From Rhizophagus irregularis (lineage: Eukaryota; Glomeromycota; Glomeromycetes; Glomerales; Glomeraceae), in NCBI RefSeq assembly GCF_026210795.1, contig NC_089446.1, positions 124,001 through 188,000 of the forward strand: a stretch of 64,000 nucleotides of DNA, written 5' to 3'. The notes beneath the pieces were generated by a model that saw only the letters and a program-made list of their open reading frames with translations, searched no databases and was not told the origin of the DNA. The position numbers were made by a program, and so were the translations under genes. The stretch's first letter is position 1. Each line of letters starts with the position of its first letter. Below, piece by piece: positions 22,209 to 34,400 of this stretch.

Positions 22209-22751
22209 TATTATAAAAAAAGAAAATTAATTAAAATTTATTATATTTAATAAAATTATATAATTTATAATTTTACAATTTAAATAATTGTTAAATCTTA
22301 ATATTAATATTAATCAGTAATTTATTTATTTTTAAAAATATTATATAAAAAATACTTAAAATTTATAGTAATTTTTTTTAACTGGATTTTATTTTTGTAT
22401 ATTTTCAAAGTCTTAATTTAGGGTTTATAAAAATAATAAAAAACTTGATTTAGAATTTAAATATAAAACAGATTAAATAACTAGAATTAATCTGATTTTT
22501 TTAGTATTATTTATTAGAAAAGAAAAGATCTATATAATTTTTTAAATTTATTTTAAATATTATTAAATTTTACTTATTTAAGAATTTTTTAAAATCCTTT
22601 TGAATTTAATCTAACTTATTAGGTAAATTATTTTTTTGTTTGATTTAAATTAATTCAGATTAATTTAGGTTTAATTAGATAATTAGATGATATTAAATGA
22701 TTTTTAATTTTTAATTTTTTAATTGTAAAATTCTTTAAAAGATAAATTTTT

Positions 22752-23436
22752 TATAATGCAAGTAAACTATACTCAACAATAAAATTGTAATATTAAAAAA
22801 TCTTATAAAATTTTAAAAACTAAATTTTAAAGAAAATAAACTGGTAGTTTTATACAGTTTTATTCTTTAAGACAAGTACTATCAAATTATCGATCAGATT
22901 TTTTGAAAAAAGATCTATATAAAAAGTTATAGGCGTTAAAACTAACTGATTTTTATATGATCAATCTAAATTTGAAATAAATCGAATCACATGTGCTCTA
23001 TCTTATTGGTTAAAAATTTTTATAATTCAGGTAAAATTATGATATTTCAATGCTGGTCTGAATTATCACATTTATTTGATCATGAGAAAATTTCTTTAAC
23101 AATGAAAAAACCTTCTAATTCATAAGAAAATCATTACATGTGAATAAAAAAATTTCAGTCTGGTTTTACTGATACTACTTAAAATAAAATAACAACAAGT
23201 TAGTAAGATACCTAAGAAAAAAGGTTATTATATATTACAATATCATGTAATTCAAATATGAAGAGTTTCAATGAATAAATTTTTTATTTTAACATAAAAT
23301 ATTATGTATAAAACAGTGTAACATATAAAAATTTTCATTTTTTATTGAACAATGTCTGATCATGTGATATGAAAACTTGCACCAGAAAATTGAAACATTA
23401 TCACATGATTGTCGAATATAGTTTACTTGCACTATA
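22752..23436. mobile_element. Non-autonomous inverted-repeat element, about 685 bp
   Basis: The 29-bp ends at 22752-22780 and 23408-23436 are inverted copies with 26 matches (core TGCAAGTAAACTATA). Inside there is no ORF and the sequence is AT-rich. Target duplication is unclear, so no superfamily is assigned. Confidence 0.6.
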
Positions 23437-23490
23437 TTTAGAAAATTTTTTAAAGAAAAGTAATATTTATTATAAGAAAATTTCTAAGTT

Positions 23491-23729
23491 TACATGGGGT
23501 GTTTGTACACGGGTTATATAAATATAATTTTTAATAGATTAATTTTTTGTTTTTTAATTTGAAATTGAATGCTACCGACATTATACTCTTTTACTTTTTA
23601 TTCTTATTATATTACAGATAAATATATGTATTTTCACCTGCTCTGCAAGTTTACTTAAGGCATTAAAGGAGGTTTTGAATGCCGTTTTTAATCTACTAAT
23701 ATGACCCGTGTTTAAACACCCCGTGTACA
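23491..23729. mobile_element. Short MITE, second copy of the 11270-11640 family
   Basis: The arms TACATGGGGTGTTTGTACAC (23491) and ATATGACCCGTGTTTAAACA (23699, minus-strand match) form terminal inverted repeats. The interior segment 23626-23690 matches 11347-11415 closely (CTGCTCTGCAAGTTTACTTAAG and GGTTTTGAATGCCGTTTTTAA). This copy lacks the internal inverted second half present in the other. Confidence 0.7.
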
Positions 23730-24028
23730 AATAGAAATTGCCTTATTATAAATATAAAATATAAAGACTTATTGAAAAGTTTATAATTTAAAGTTATTTA
23801 ATAGAATCAAGTAGATGTTTATATAAATATATAAATATTGATTATATTTACAAAGATAACTGAATATATTTAAAAAATTTAATCTTAAAACTAATACAAT
23901 TTATATATATATATTTAATAGAATATAAAAAAAAGAATTTAATGAAAGTTATAATTTTAAAATTTTAAATTTTACATTAAATATGCTAATTTTAATAATT
24001 ATTGAAATAACTATATTTATCACTTGAC

Positions 24029-24085
24029 TACTAATTGGTATTTAGGATTTTTTTTGCCAGTTATAAACTGGCAGACCAATTAGTA
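24029..24085. repeat. Nested perfect hairpin
   Basis: TACTAATTGGT (24029-24039) pairs exactly with ACCAATTAGTA (24075-24085), enclosing a second perfect stem, GCCAGTT-ATA-AACTGGC (24056-24072). It may be a small foldback element or an RNA hairpin; no gene is attached. Confidence 0.6.
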
Positions 24086-24463
24086 TATCCAGAATGATAA
24101 GAAAGTTATTTACTGAATAGTTTAGTATATAAATGAATTATCATTCTTCAAATGATAACCATTCTCTATAGTATTTAAACTGTATTTAAATAAATGTTAT
24201 AATTGCTTAATATTGTTAAGAAAATTACTAATAATAATGAAATCAGAAAAACATGGTTCCTATGGTTTTTTTAAATTTTATACTACCTAATAAATACCAA
24301 CTAAATATTATAAATATAAATAAAATAAAAATTTTTAATTGTGTTGAAATGACTACAGAATGCCTTTTATTTACTAAAAATCTATTATTACAAACCAAGA
24401 AAAATCAAAATAAAATATTAAAAGTAAATACATTTAAATCTAAAAATAAAACACTATTAATTT

Positions 24464-27305
24464 TTATATTTCAACTGACTTTTTGTCATCAGCTGACAAT
24501 ACTACTAGTAATTCAGGATTTATCGTTTTAAGGTCATTAATTGCATTTTGATTATTTTTTAATGCAGCTAATTTTAAATATTGTATACCTTTTTCTTCAT
24601 TTTTTTCAACCCCATTAAGACCATAATAGTAAATACGACCTAATTCACGTTGAGCCAAAACATTATCATTATCAGCGGCCTTAGTGAAATATTCTAAAAA
24701 CAAATACCCTGGTTTTTTAGCTTTTTCGAGAGCATTAGCAAAATAATATTGGGCTTCGGGTACATTAGCATCAGCTGCTTGTTTAAAATGTTTAATAGCT
24801 TCATTTGTATTTGGAGTGGATGGTGTTGTGTAATAACCCTTCAAATAATAATAAGCTTTCCAATATATAGCAAGTGGATCACCGAGTGTTGCATGGATTT
24901 CAAAACATTTCCATGCAATATCTTTCATTCCATTTCTATGAGCAGCTATACCTTCTTCAAGTGTTAAAATAGTTTCTAGAGTTGTCAAATTATCTTCATC
25001 CTCCTCAGGAGTTATGATATTATTCGAATCATCAGAAACTGATTGAAGAGATTGGCTTGATAGACGCTTTCGTGAATTAAGTTCCATTAAAGAATCAAGT
25101 TCTTGATATATATTATTTATAGTTGGTCGTTGTTTTGGTTCATGTGCCCAAGCTAATAATTAAATGTGGTTAATAAAAGAAATTCTGTGTAAAAAAAAAA
25201 TTTAACAATAAATGTACTCACCACTATCAATTATTCTAGTGAAACCTTTAGCAATAGATTCTTTATTATCAGATGGGTAAAGTCCATTACTTAAACTAGT
25301 AGTATTAAAATCTTCAAAAGTTTCTCGTTTTTTACTCTTGACATGAGACATAATTTCTTTCATTTCCATGTTTTTATATGGAAACCTTTGAGCACCAAGT
25401 TCCCAAAGTAACATACCGTAACTAAAGATTTCACATTTGAAAGTGTATCTCTCATCGCTAGGCGTTAGATCTTTGGGCATTTTTTCTGGAGCTAACCATC
25501 TAATTATGGTACTATATGTTCGTAATTCATAACTTCTTTGTTGATGTTCCCTACTCTGGCGAAATTTAGCAATCTTTGCTTCATATGTTCCATATCGAGT
25601 GTCTCCTGTAATCTAAATTAATAGAACAAAAACATGTTATATATTTAAAATTGTAAATTTGTAGGATTATTTTTTTTCTAAAACATAAAAAAACATAAAA
25701 TAGATACGTAAAAACAGGTTACTCACAAGAATATTCTCGCATCTGATATCATGATGGTAAACCTGACTAAAATTGTTTAAAAGGCTTGTATCAGAAAGAA
25801 TTAATAATAAAAAAAAGTTGTATATAAACTTACCATGCTTGTAAAAATACAAGACCACTTGCAATATCATGAGCAATCTTTAATTTTTCACCCCATGATA
25901 ATGGTCCTCTTTCGTATAATCCTTTTAAATTACCATGTTCAGCCCAATCAAATACAAGTACAGGATGACCATTAATCTCAGATTGACCGTGAAATTTAAT
26001 GATCTTATTTGATGATTGTATGCTATTTAATATTGATAATTCAGTCTTTATTCTTGCTGGTTCATTAGGACTATCTTCAAAAATGTTTAATGTTTTACAA
26101 GCAACTGGAATAGCATTACGTAATAATTTTTTAACTACATCGTTTCTATTAGTCGGAATATCAGAAACACTTTCCTCTGTATCATATAATTCTCTAGGAG
26201 ATATTGTTGGTGCACTAAATATTGTTTGTTTATTTTGCTTCATCTCTTTCATTTCACCAGCCAAGTTTGCCAAGTTTGTTATTAATTGAGAAAATACTGC
26301 TACTTCTTCATATATTCTGTTTACAGTTCTACTCGTTTCTTTTCCTTCAGCATCAATAGATTTCAAAAATTTTGTCATATTAGCAACATCATCATCTAAA
26401 GATTGTTGTTCTCTCGTTCTCGTTTCTTGAGATATAATTATAGTAAATTGTAAATTATTACAACAATCTTCTAATTTAATTAATAATTGATTCGCTTTAC
26501 TTTTAACATCTGCTGCAAGTATGAATTTCCTATAACCCTTTAATTCAGAAATATCTCCAATGAAGTCTTTGACAAGTTTTAATACTTTTTCTAATTTAAT
26601 AAATGAATGATAATAATCTTCGTTTTGAAATTTATCGAGATTTTCATCTCTACGACGTGTCAAAGTCTTAACAGATAGATTAATCATTTCAACTCTTTCA
26701 ACAAGTACTAAACAAGTTTTCTTATTATACTCTACGGTCTCATATTGATTCACAATATCATTAATTATAATAGTTACAGATTCTATCCAAGGTAAGAATG
26801 GTTTCGCAGCTGCTAAAGATGTTGTAAATATCTTTAAGGCAGCTTTCCCCACTACCGCTACGTTACTCGTTTGATTTAATGTTTTACCATCATCGTCTGT
26901 ATTTAACAAATTATTGTCATTTTTGTTGGAAGGTTCTTGCACTTCGGCAAGTCCTTCAATAACCTCTTCAGAAATATCAGGTGTAGTTAGTATTATAGGA
27001 GGTGTAGTTGTGGGTATATCTGAATTTGGTGATTGTTGTAATGTCGACGCCGACGACGTTGAAGAACCATTATTTTCATTTTCATTTTTATTTTCATTTT
27101 CATTTTTATTTTCAATTTTATTTTCATTTTCAATTTTATTTTTATTTTCATTTCCTTCTTTTTCAATGGTTTCTTTTTTTACTTCATTAGTTGCTTCCTT
27201 GACTTGTTTTACTTCATTGACAGGTTCATTTAATTGGGAAGGAATCTTATCACGTTTTTTGTTATTTTTTCTTATGCTTTTTACTTTTTTCACTAATTTA
27301 AACAT
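24464..27305 (-). CDS. Pseudokinase with MLKL-like helical domain and C-terminal Sel1 repeats
   Basis: Four exons give 863 residues: 27305-25834, 25766-25727, 25612-25222, 25152-24464, all GT-AG with matching phases. Residues 35-90 are Glu/Asn/Lys-rich low complexity. Residues about 150-335 are a helical region that resembles the MLKL-type four-helix domain found in Rhizophagus kinases (AAKPFLPWIESVTIIINDIV, NKKTCLVLVERV). The kinase-like domain spans about 382-655. It keeps the ATP lysine (VACK, Lys404), HHD in place of HRD (495-497) and WLAPE, but DFG is replaced by KFR (520-522) and no glycine loop is visible, so it is probably a pseudokinase. Residues about 700-855 are Sel1 repeats (AIKHFKQAADANVPEAQYYF and two relatives), a protein-binding scaffold. 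The combination suggests signal-controlled membrane action, but that is inference. Confidence 0.75.
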
Positions 27306-28510
27306 GACGATTGATTAAACGATAAAAATGATTTTAAAAAATTCAAATAAATAAAGTGTTATGAGAGGACCTGCCTTTTATATATACCGAATAAATGCTA
27401 TACAAGTCAGGTCGGAAAAATGAAATTTGAGTAACAAAAGGTAATAAACAGGATTTTTTTTGTTGCATATAATATGCAAAAGTAACAAAATCAGATTTGG
27501 TAAATTCCAACTATTTTTGTTTCTTGTATAACCAAAAAAATATGTATCGGATATTGATGTCCGGTTTTAGTTTTTCTTTACAATTATTCTAGAAAATTTT
27601 CTTTTCCAGAATTCATTATATTTTGTTAACTTCTTTTTTCACAAAAAAAAAAAAAAAAATTCCTAAAGGAATTTCATTTTTGTTTTTTTTGATTGATTCC
27701 AAAAAGTTTCAAAAATTGGATTTACATTACACATCTCGATTTACCAAATTAAGGAAAACTTTTATGTCAAAGGGTCCAATTATATCCTTCAAGTTGTGCT
27801 ACATAATCTTTTTTCAACCGAATATACAAATTAAAATAATTTATTATATATTCTTATCATGAAACAGGACTATGAATGTGAGCGAGTTTTAAACCAAGTT
27901 TAATTAAAAACCATTTATAAAAATGTATGAACATGCTTGCTCTTATGAAAAAAAGATATTAAATGCATAAATATCCTTCAAATGCACTGGACGATCATAT
28001 TTCGGCAATTATACCGTAAATCAGGACAACAATTTCTAGAATTCTTATAACAAAGTATATATGATGATCATAATGTTAAAAGTGACATAATTTATAATGA
28101 TGATGATTAAATAGATTCAGATTAAATAGGTTAACGCTAACTCTGTTATTTTTTATTATAAAATGAAATTATCTTTTTATAAAATATTAATTTCTCTTGA
28201 CATTAATTATTCAGTTGAGTACAAGTTATCTGCGCTATAGCTTTTCTTGCGGCGGACAAGAGTAAGATTTATACCGAATGGATAGATTATTTTTGACTCA
28301 TCTATAAATTTTATTTTTAACAAGAATTGAAGATAAAAAGAGTACTAAACTATACTACACTATTGGGAATTAGAATTATTTAACATGCTGAATACAAAAA
28401 TTCTAAAATGGTCAATTCTAGTAATGATCCCCTATTAAATTTGTGTACGGATTGTGAATATAAATTTCATAAGATGATCATCGTTTTTTTTTTTCAAAAA
28501 AAATGTAAAA
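27306..28510. other. Intergenic region between two divergent genes
   Basis: About 1.2 kb separates the pseudokinase (minus) from the MACPF-like gene (plus), so it must hold both promoters. It contains long T runs near 27640 and T-rich DNA just upstream of the ATG at 28511. No third gene or repeat arms are seen. Confidence 0.5.
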
Positions 28511-30599
28511 ATGTCGGAGTTATCATATAATGCTAAAAGTTTTTTTTGCGGGTTCATTAACGATGATAACTCAAGTAAGGAAATAAGTGTTATCATCAAT
28601 GAAGACCCTCCATTAGCTCGTCAACTTAATACCAAGTCAACACTTGAATGTATTCGAGAGCAGCTTTCAAACCCTGATGAAAAATTATGTATTTACGATA
28701 ATATGTCATTTATTGGTCCTAAGGGAGAAATTGAAAGAATTAATGAATCCAGAAAAAGTTTAAGAGAGACTTTAACAGGAGAAAAAGGAGAAATTCTTAA
28801 GATTAAGAAATCTCTGGATTGTTTGGATGAAAGAGAAGTTATAGATAAATACAAGTTGGAATATGGCAAGAAAATATCTGAAGATGGATTAATTCATTCT
28901 GAAGAGAAAGCATTTGAATTTGCTAAACCAATTACGAATCAACTAAAAATTTATAAACGTCATGAGTATGACCATAAAACTGAAACCTGTAGTAATTCTT
29001 ATGAGAAATATTGTCTAAAATATTTTATTGCTAGTGTAAATGCAACCTTACCATGGTCACCGCTTTCTGTCAACTTCTCTGTATCACATGAACATAATAA
29101 TAGTGAAACGGACTCTAGAGAATCTTCCACAACTTATGATGTTGAAGACCATGTGAGATCAATAATAGAAATTACTAGCATTTTTCCAACGGTTAAATTT
29201 AAACAAGCTGTGGAGAAAGCCCTAGAAAGCTCAGATTCTTTCTCAGAACTCAAGAAGATAACGGAAAAATTTGGTGAATATGTTATTTTGAAAATGAAAT
29301 TAGGAGGAAAAGCAATCAACATTAAACGTTCATCAACTATTGCACAACAGAAAACTAATGTAAAATCTTCTAATATAGAGGTTAAATTAAATACGAACAA
29401 TATCATTGGTGGTGAATTCAGTGGCTCATATGAACATGGAGTTAATGGAAATAGTTCTTTACAAGAGGCATTAACTCATTCTAAAATATTTGGTGGAAAT
29501 GAAAATAAATATAAAAAAGATGATTTAAATGAATGGAAAGATTCTTTAAGTGATAGTTCAAAATGGAAAATTATTAGTTATGATAAAATTGAACCAATTT
29601 TTAGTATTTTAGATGAAGAATTACGTCAAGAAGTTATAAAAATTGTTATTGGACGAAAAATTTTAGAAATAGGAAAAGATCCAATTAATAATTTAAAATT
29701 ATTTCCCAATCGTCCATATAAGCATGAACTAAAAATACCTCCTTCTTTACAATCTAATCTACGGGATTGTCAAATATTTGCATCTATTATGAACAAAGAA
29801 AAAAAAAAGGATGTATTTTCAATTCAAGTAGTACATAGCGACTGTTCAGCTTCAATTTTACTTCATAGGATTAGCGATAATGATGAAAATAAACCAAAAT
29901 GTTACAATTTATGGATAGGATGGATAATTATTGGATATCCAAATGATTTTACCAATGTAATGGATGAATTTAAAGTTAATACTAGCAAAACTGTTGATAG
30001 TGATACAAGTATCCAATTTCAAAAACTAGAGTTCTGTCTTTTGGCAAATTGTGCATATAAAGCGCCTAAAGAGTCAAATAGTAATCCGTTTGAATCAAAT
30101 ATTATAGCTGGTGTTTGTTTCTGTGAAAATTCAACCCTAAAGGCATTTGCTTATGACCTCGAATCTAGGGAACGAGAAAATAATGTGAATACTTTTTCTA
30201 CTCATTACAGGTGATAATATTTCAATATGTTTTTATTTGACTTTAAAATTTCTAAATTCGTATATTTATTTTTTTATTAAATATTATAGTTTAATTCAAA
30301 TTCCTTCGGAATCAAATCAAACTTATTTTGAATTTGAAAAGAAACGGCGTCTTTTAAGATTTAAATATAGTACTCCAAGATCATATAGTACTTTTGTAAA
30401 TAAACAAAATAAACAAAAACAACCTTTATGGGAATGTGATGACTTAATATTTTTTAGTCTCCTTTCGGATAATAGTAATCTAGGATTTGCATGTATTACC
30501 CCCAAAAAATTGTTATTCAAACCTCTTAATGAAACTGCTTGTGAGCAACTTCAGATATCATATTTTCGAATGCAGTTTGACACTGGCATAAATTTGTAG
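28511..30599 (+). CDS. MACPF-like domain protein
   Basis: Two exons, 28511-30210 and 30290-30599 (GT-AG, 79-nt intron), encode 669 residues. The first 110 residues look like a small ubiquitin-like fold (EISVIINEDPP, STLECIREQL). The middle resembles the membrane attack complex/perforin domain: a helical segment, then EKFGEYVILKMKLGGKA (about 251-267), comparable to the YGTHY...GG signature, and later DLNEWKDSL...KIEPIFSILDEELRQEV, like the conserved end of the domain. The C-terminal 200 residues are beta-rich and unassigned. No signal peptide is visible, so it is probably cytosolic, unlike secreted perforins. MACPF proteins form membrane pores; activity of this one is unknown. A related part occurs in the next gene. 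Confidence 0.65.
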
Positions 30600-30714
30600 A
30601 TAGGAATATTTATTATATATTTATATATTACAATAAATTAATCATACTTTTACATCCTATACTTTGCGCGGTTATGTAAGGACTCTAATTTATTATATTG
30701 AGAATGTCAAAATG

Positions 30715-31087
30715 TCACCAGTGGTGATTGTCACCAGTCCGATTTTTCGAATTTTATAAGATTAATATTAAATTAAATAATCAACTACACATATTAAACA
30801 GTTATTCTATACGTAAATTTACAAGAAGAGATTTGTTTAAGGCCAAAAAGGCTAATAATTTTTGAGAAAAAATGCAAAATTTTGATTTTTTAATTTTTTC
30901 ACTTTACTAAAAGTTTTTCTTGACAAAATTTGTCAAGGTTAACATCAAATCAATATTTGTTAACATATTTATTATTTAAGTTAAAATTTTGCGATCAGTA
31001 TTTTTTAACTCTGGCCAAAATTATAAACCGCCATTTTATAACTCCGGCCAAATTGTAATTTTTGGCCGTGACAATCACCGCTGGTGA
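30715..31087. mobile_element. MITE with TCACCAGTGGTGATTGTCAC ends
   Basis: The 20-bp ends at 30715-30734 and 31068-31087 are inverted copies with one mismatch. The interior has AT-rich blocks and GGCCAAA/GGCCG motifs and no ORF. It lies between two MACPF-like genes. It is the best preserved member of the family that includes 19390-20855. Confidence 0.8.
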
Positions 31088-31471
31088 AATTTAGCAATAA
31101 CCCTATTATATTTATCAATATTAAGTCAAATAAAAAATAATAATAATTTTTATTTTTTATAAAAAATTCTCTTCTAAAAATTTTGATCCGAATGTGCGTA
31201 CAACATCATCTTTAGTTAATAACATACATTTCATCCGCCGATCTGTCATACGCTAACGTCCATAAATAACTTGCATATTTTCTTATACCACCTCAAGGTA
31301 TATGTATATTTCTACGCAAAATAATTTTTTTATATATTTTTGGAACTTGTAAATGTTCTTACCGGTAAAGTTATTCATGATATATATATATATACATGTA
31401 TTTACTTTATTACGCTGCTGCGAACTTGATAGATATAATAATATAATTTTGTAATAAAAATCAGAATATCT

Positions 31472-34400
31472 ATGAATGAATCAAAAAAAGAACTCGCACA
31501 ATATTTAAAGCTGAATTATGGGCTTCATTATAAGAATAAAAACTTTGTTCCTTCCCAGACAGTTGTCGATGAGAAATTGGAATTAGAAAAATATACTGAT
31601 CAAATATTAATATATGAGCCAATTCAAGATAATTCATCAAATAATACGTGGGACTTATTTGTAAATAAATATGATATTACGAATGATGACGATTCCTTAG
31701 AATTTGAGAAAATTCAAGATAAATTACCTCTACTTGCAAAAAAAGATGTCAAACTTCTTATTCCAGTTCTCAGAATTACTTATTTCGGTAATGTTAAATC
31801 GTCCATAGTTAGAGAAAATTATCAAGAATTTCTTGCGAGAGAAGTACTAGTTGGAGGCTTTTTGATCATTAGAGACGCTTTATTGGACAATTCCTTAGAA
31901 TTTGATCGGTTAAAAGCACATATATCATGGGCCATTAATGAAGCTCGTTGGGAATGCAAGAATTTATTGAAGTCTGCAATTATGCATTCAAAAGTGGAAA
32001 ACATTGAAGATTCAAATGGGAATCCTATTAACGACATAAAGACTTTAGTATGTCATATATTTTATATTTCTTTTGAAATTATGGTTAAGCGTTAACATCT
32101 TTAATTATATTTTCTAGACCGATTATTTAAATCAACTCTACAAATTTGAAACACCCACTATTATTTCATATGAAAAGGTGGCCCCTATTGAGCAAAAAAT
32201 GAACGACAGCTTATTTAATGTTCGTTTAATCCCAGGAATCACAAACCATCATAAAGAAATTACCATGGAATGTTGGACTCAAGATAATATATACTTGAAT
32301 TTACCGTTCTGGATTAAAGAATATCAATTGAATCATGGTATGGTGGTAACTTCTTATGGTCTTGTACCCGGGATCAAACCTGCTTTAGATTTTTTATCGG
32401 TACCTTCAATTAAACGGAAAAGAAAAATAAGATTGAAAGCGTCTTTTATACGAAACGAATTATTACACTCCAAAATTTATATTGATGAATCAAATTTGGA
32501 AAATTTTCCATTTTTGACACTTTTTGACACTGCACCAACAAATGTTATTCAATGTAATATCTTTCATGAAGAAGTTGTAATTAACATCTGGGAAAAACAA
32601 AAACAAATAAGCGAACCATCTCAACAATTGGTAGAAGATATCAAGTGTGCTTTAAATGACATAAATCCGTATAAATCATTGGAAAAGGTCTTTTCGGAGT
32701 ATGGTCATGTGATTAGTACAGAGATCACTATGGGAGGAAGATTAGGCTTAGGTGATTCAACAGTCAATGAAAAAGCCCAAGAGAAATTTCATCAATATTT
32801 AAACGGTAAAGAATGGTCGGAATGGTCGGATACTATTATATTGGAATGTAAAGATCTGCTAAAAAAATTAAACATGAGTGATCAAAAACTTATTGCATAT
32901 AACAATTCTGAAACGAATCTAAATGAGTTAAATACTTGGTTAAATAATACTTCTGAGAAACCGAATTCATGGTCTTTAGTAGATCAACCAAAACTAATTT
33001 CATTATATGAAATATTTCATGAAGATATTAAAAAACAAATTCAAAATTTGTTGGAAAATAAACAAAAGATTTTAATGACGGGGGTTACTAAACTTAGCAG
33101 CAGTAAAATACGTTACTATCGAGTTGAGTTTGAGAATTATCTCCTAACAAGTGATGATTATCAAATTATAGGATCTATTATTGTGAATAACGAAAGATTT
33201 GATGATTTAAGTGTAAAATTTCATATGAAGAGTATTTCTGGATTCTCGATAATTATTAAAGAATACAAAAAGTTAGATAAAGAAATTAAAGGGTAATACT
33301 TTAAAAAAAGTATCAATTATTTAAACATAATATTTATTTAATAATATATTCATAGGGATTTGAAAGTTGTTTGGCAACTAATTGGTAAACCGAAGTCCGT
33401 TGGATATTTCAGTAAACATACGAGAAATAATGAAGTATTTAATACGGAATTCGTGACTGAAATTCCTGAACAGAAAATTTCTCTTCAAATCGATGTAAAA
33501 GAAGAATTATCTCCGGATTTTATTATTGCAACTTCTATTCAATACCCTCCTACCAATTATGAGTATATGCTTCAAGTAGTCGTAAAATCTTGGTACGTTT
33601 TTAGATGATGTAAATTATTTAATTAATTTGAGTAAAACTTATCTGCTATGTATAGATCCTCGAAAATTATATAATGATTACTAATTCATTATCTTCTTTC
33701 CGCCTAAATAGGTCTGGAAAAATAATTGACTTAGATATTATAAATTTTGACTCTTTTGATGATACACCGGATAAGGCATGTATACAGTTGTATGTAATCA
33801 ATCCCAATCAACAAGAGTCTGTTATTGCAGATTTTGGTTCTGAGCAAGTTTTGTGGAAGCTTATTGGACAAAAACTGGGATCAGGTAATGCAATTATAAT
33901 AATATTATCTTAGTATATGCGACATTAACAATTTACAGGTTAAATTAGATAGAAATTTTTTATTTTTATTACTAAGAAATTAATATTATGTTGTATTTAG
34001 GGACATTGCCCGATATTCGAGTCGTTGTTGGATTAGACTTTGGGACAACCTATTCCGGGTTTGCATATTGTTATGTTAGCGAAGAAAGAAATATACGTTC
34101 AAATGATAATTGGTCTGGCGAAATTGGCAAATTAAAAACAAAAACAGCTCTTCAATATGATAACGAATATAATAATGTAAAATTTTGGGGTGCACCAGCT
34201 TTGGCTAAAGAGCGAAGTCGTAGAATGAGAAAGCAAAATAGTAATGAACCCATTGACTTGTTCAAATTACATTTAAGTGATTTATCAGATGAACTTAAAC
34301 CAAAACTTCCAGTTTGTTATAAAAAGGCTATTACTGATTATCTTAGAGAAATCGGCAAGGTACAATTTTAAACAATTATGGGATTTATTATTGTTTTTTG

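Noticed and set aside
21241-22210. CRISPR-like regular repeats
   Set aside because: Units are 147-191 bp, without short repeat/spacer alternation, inside a eukaryotic transposon.
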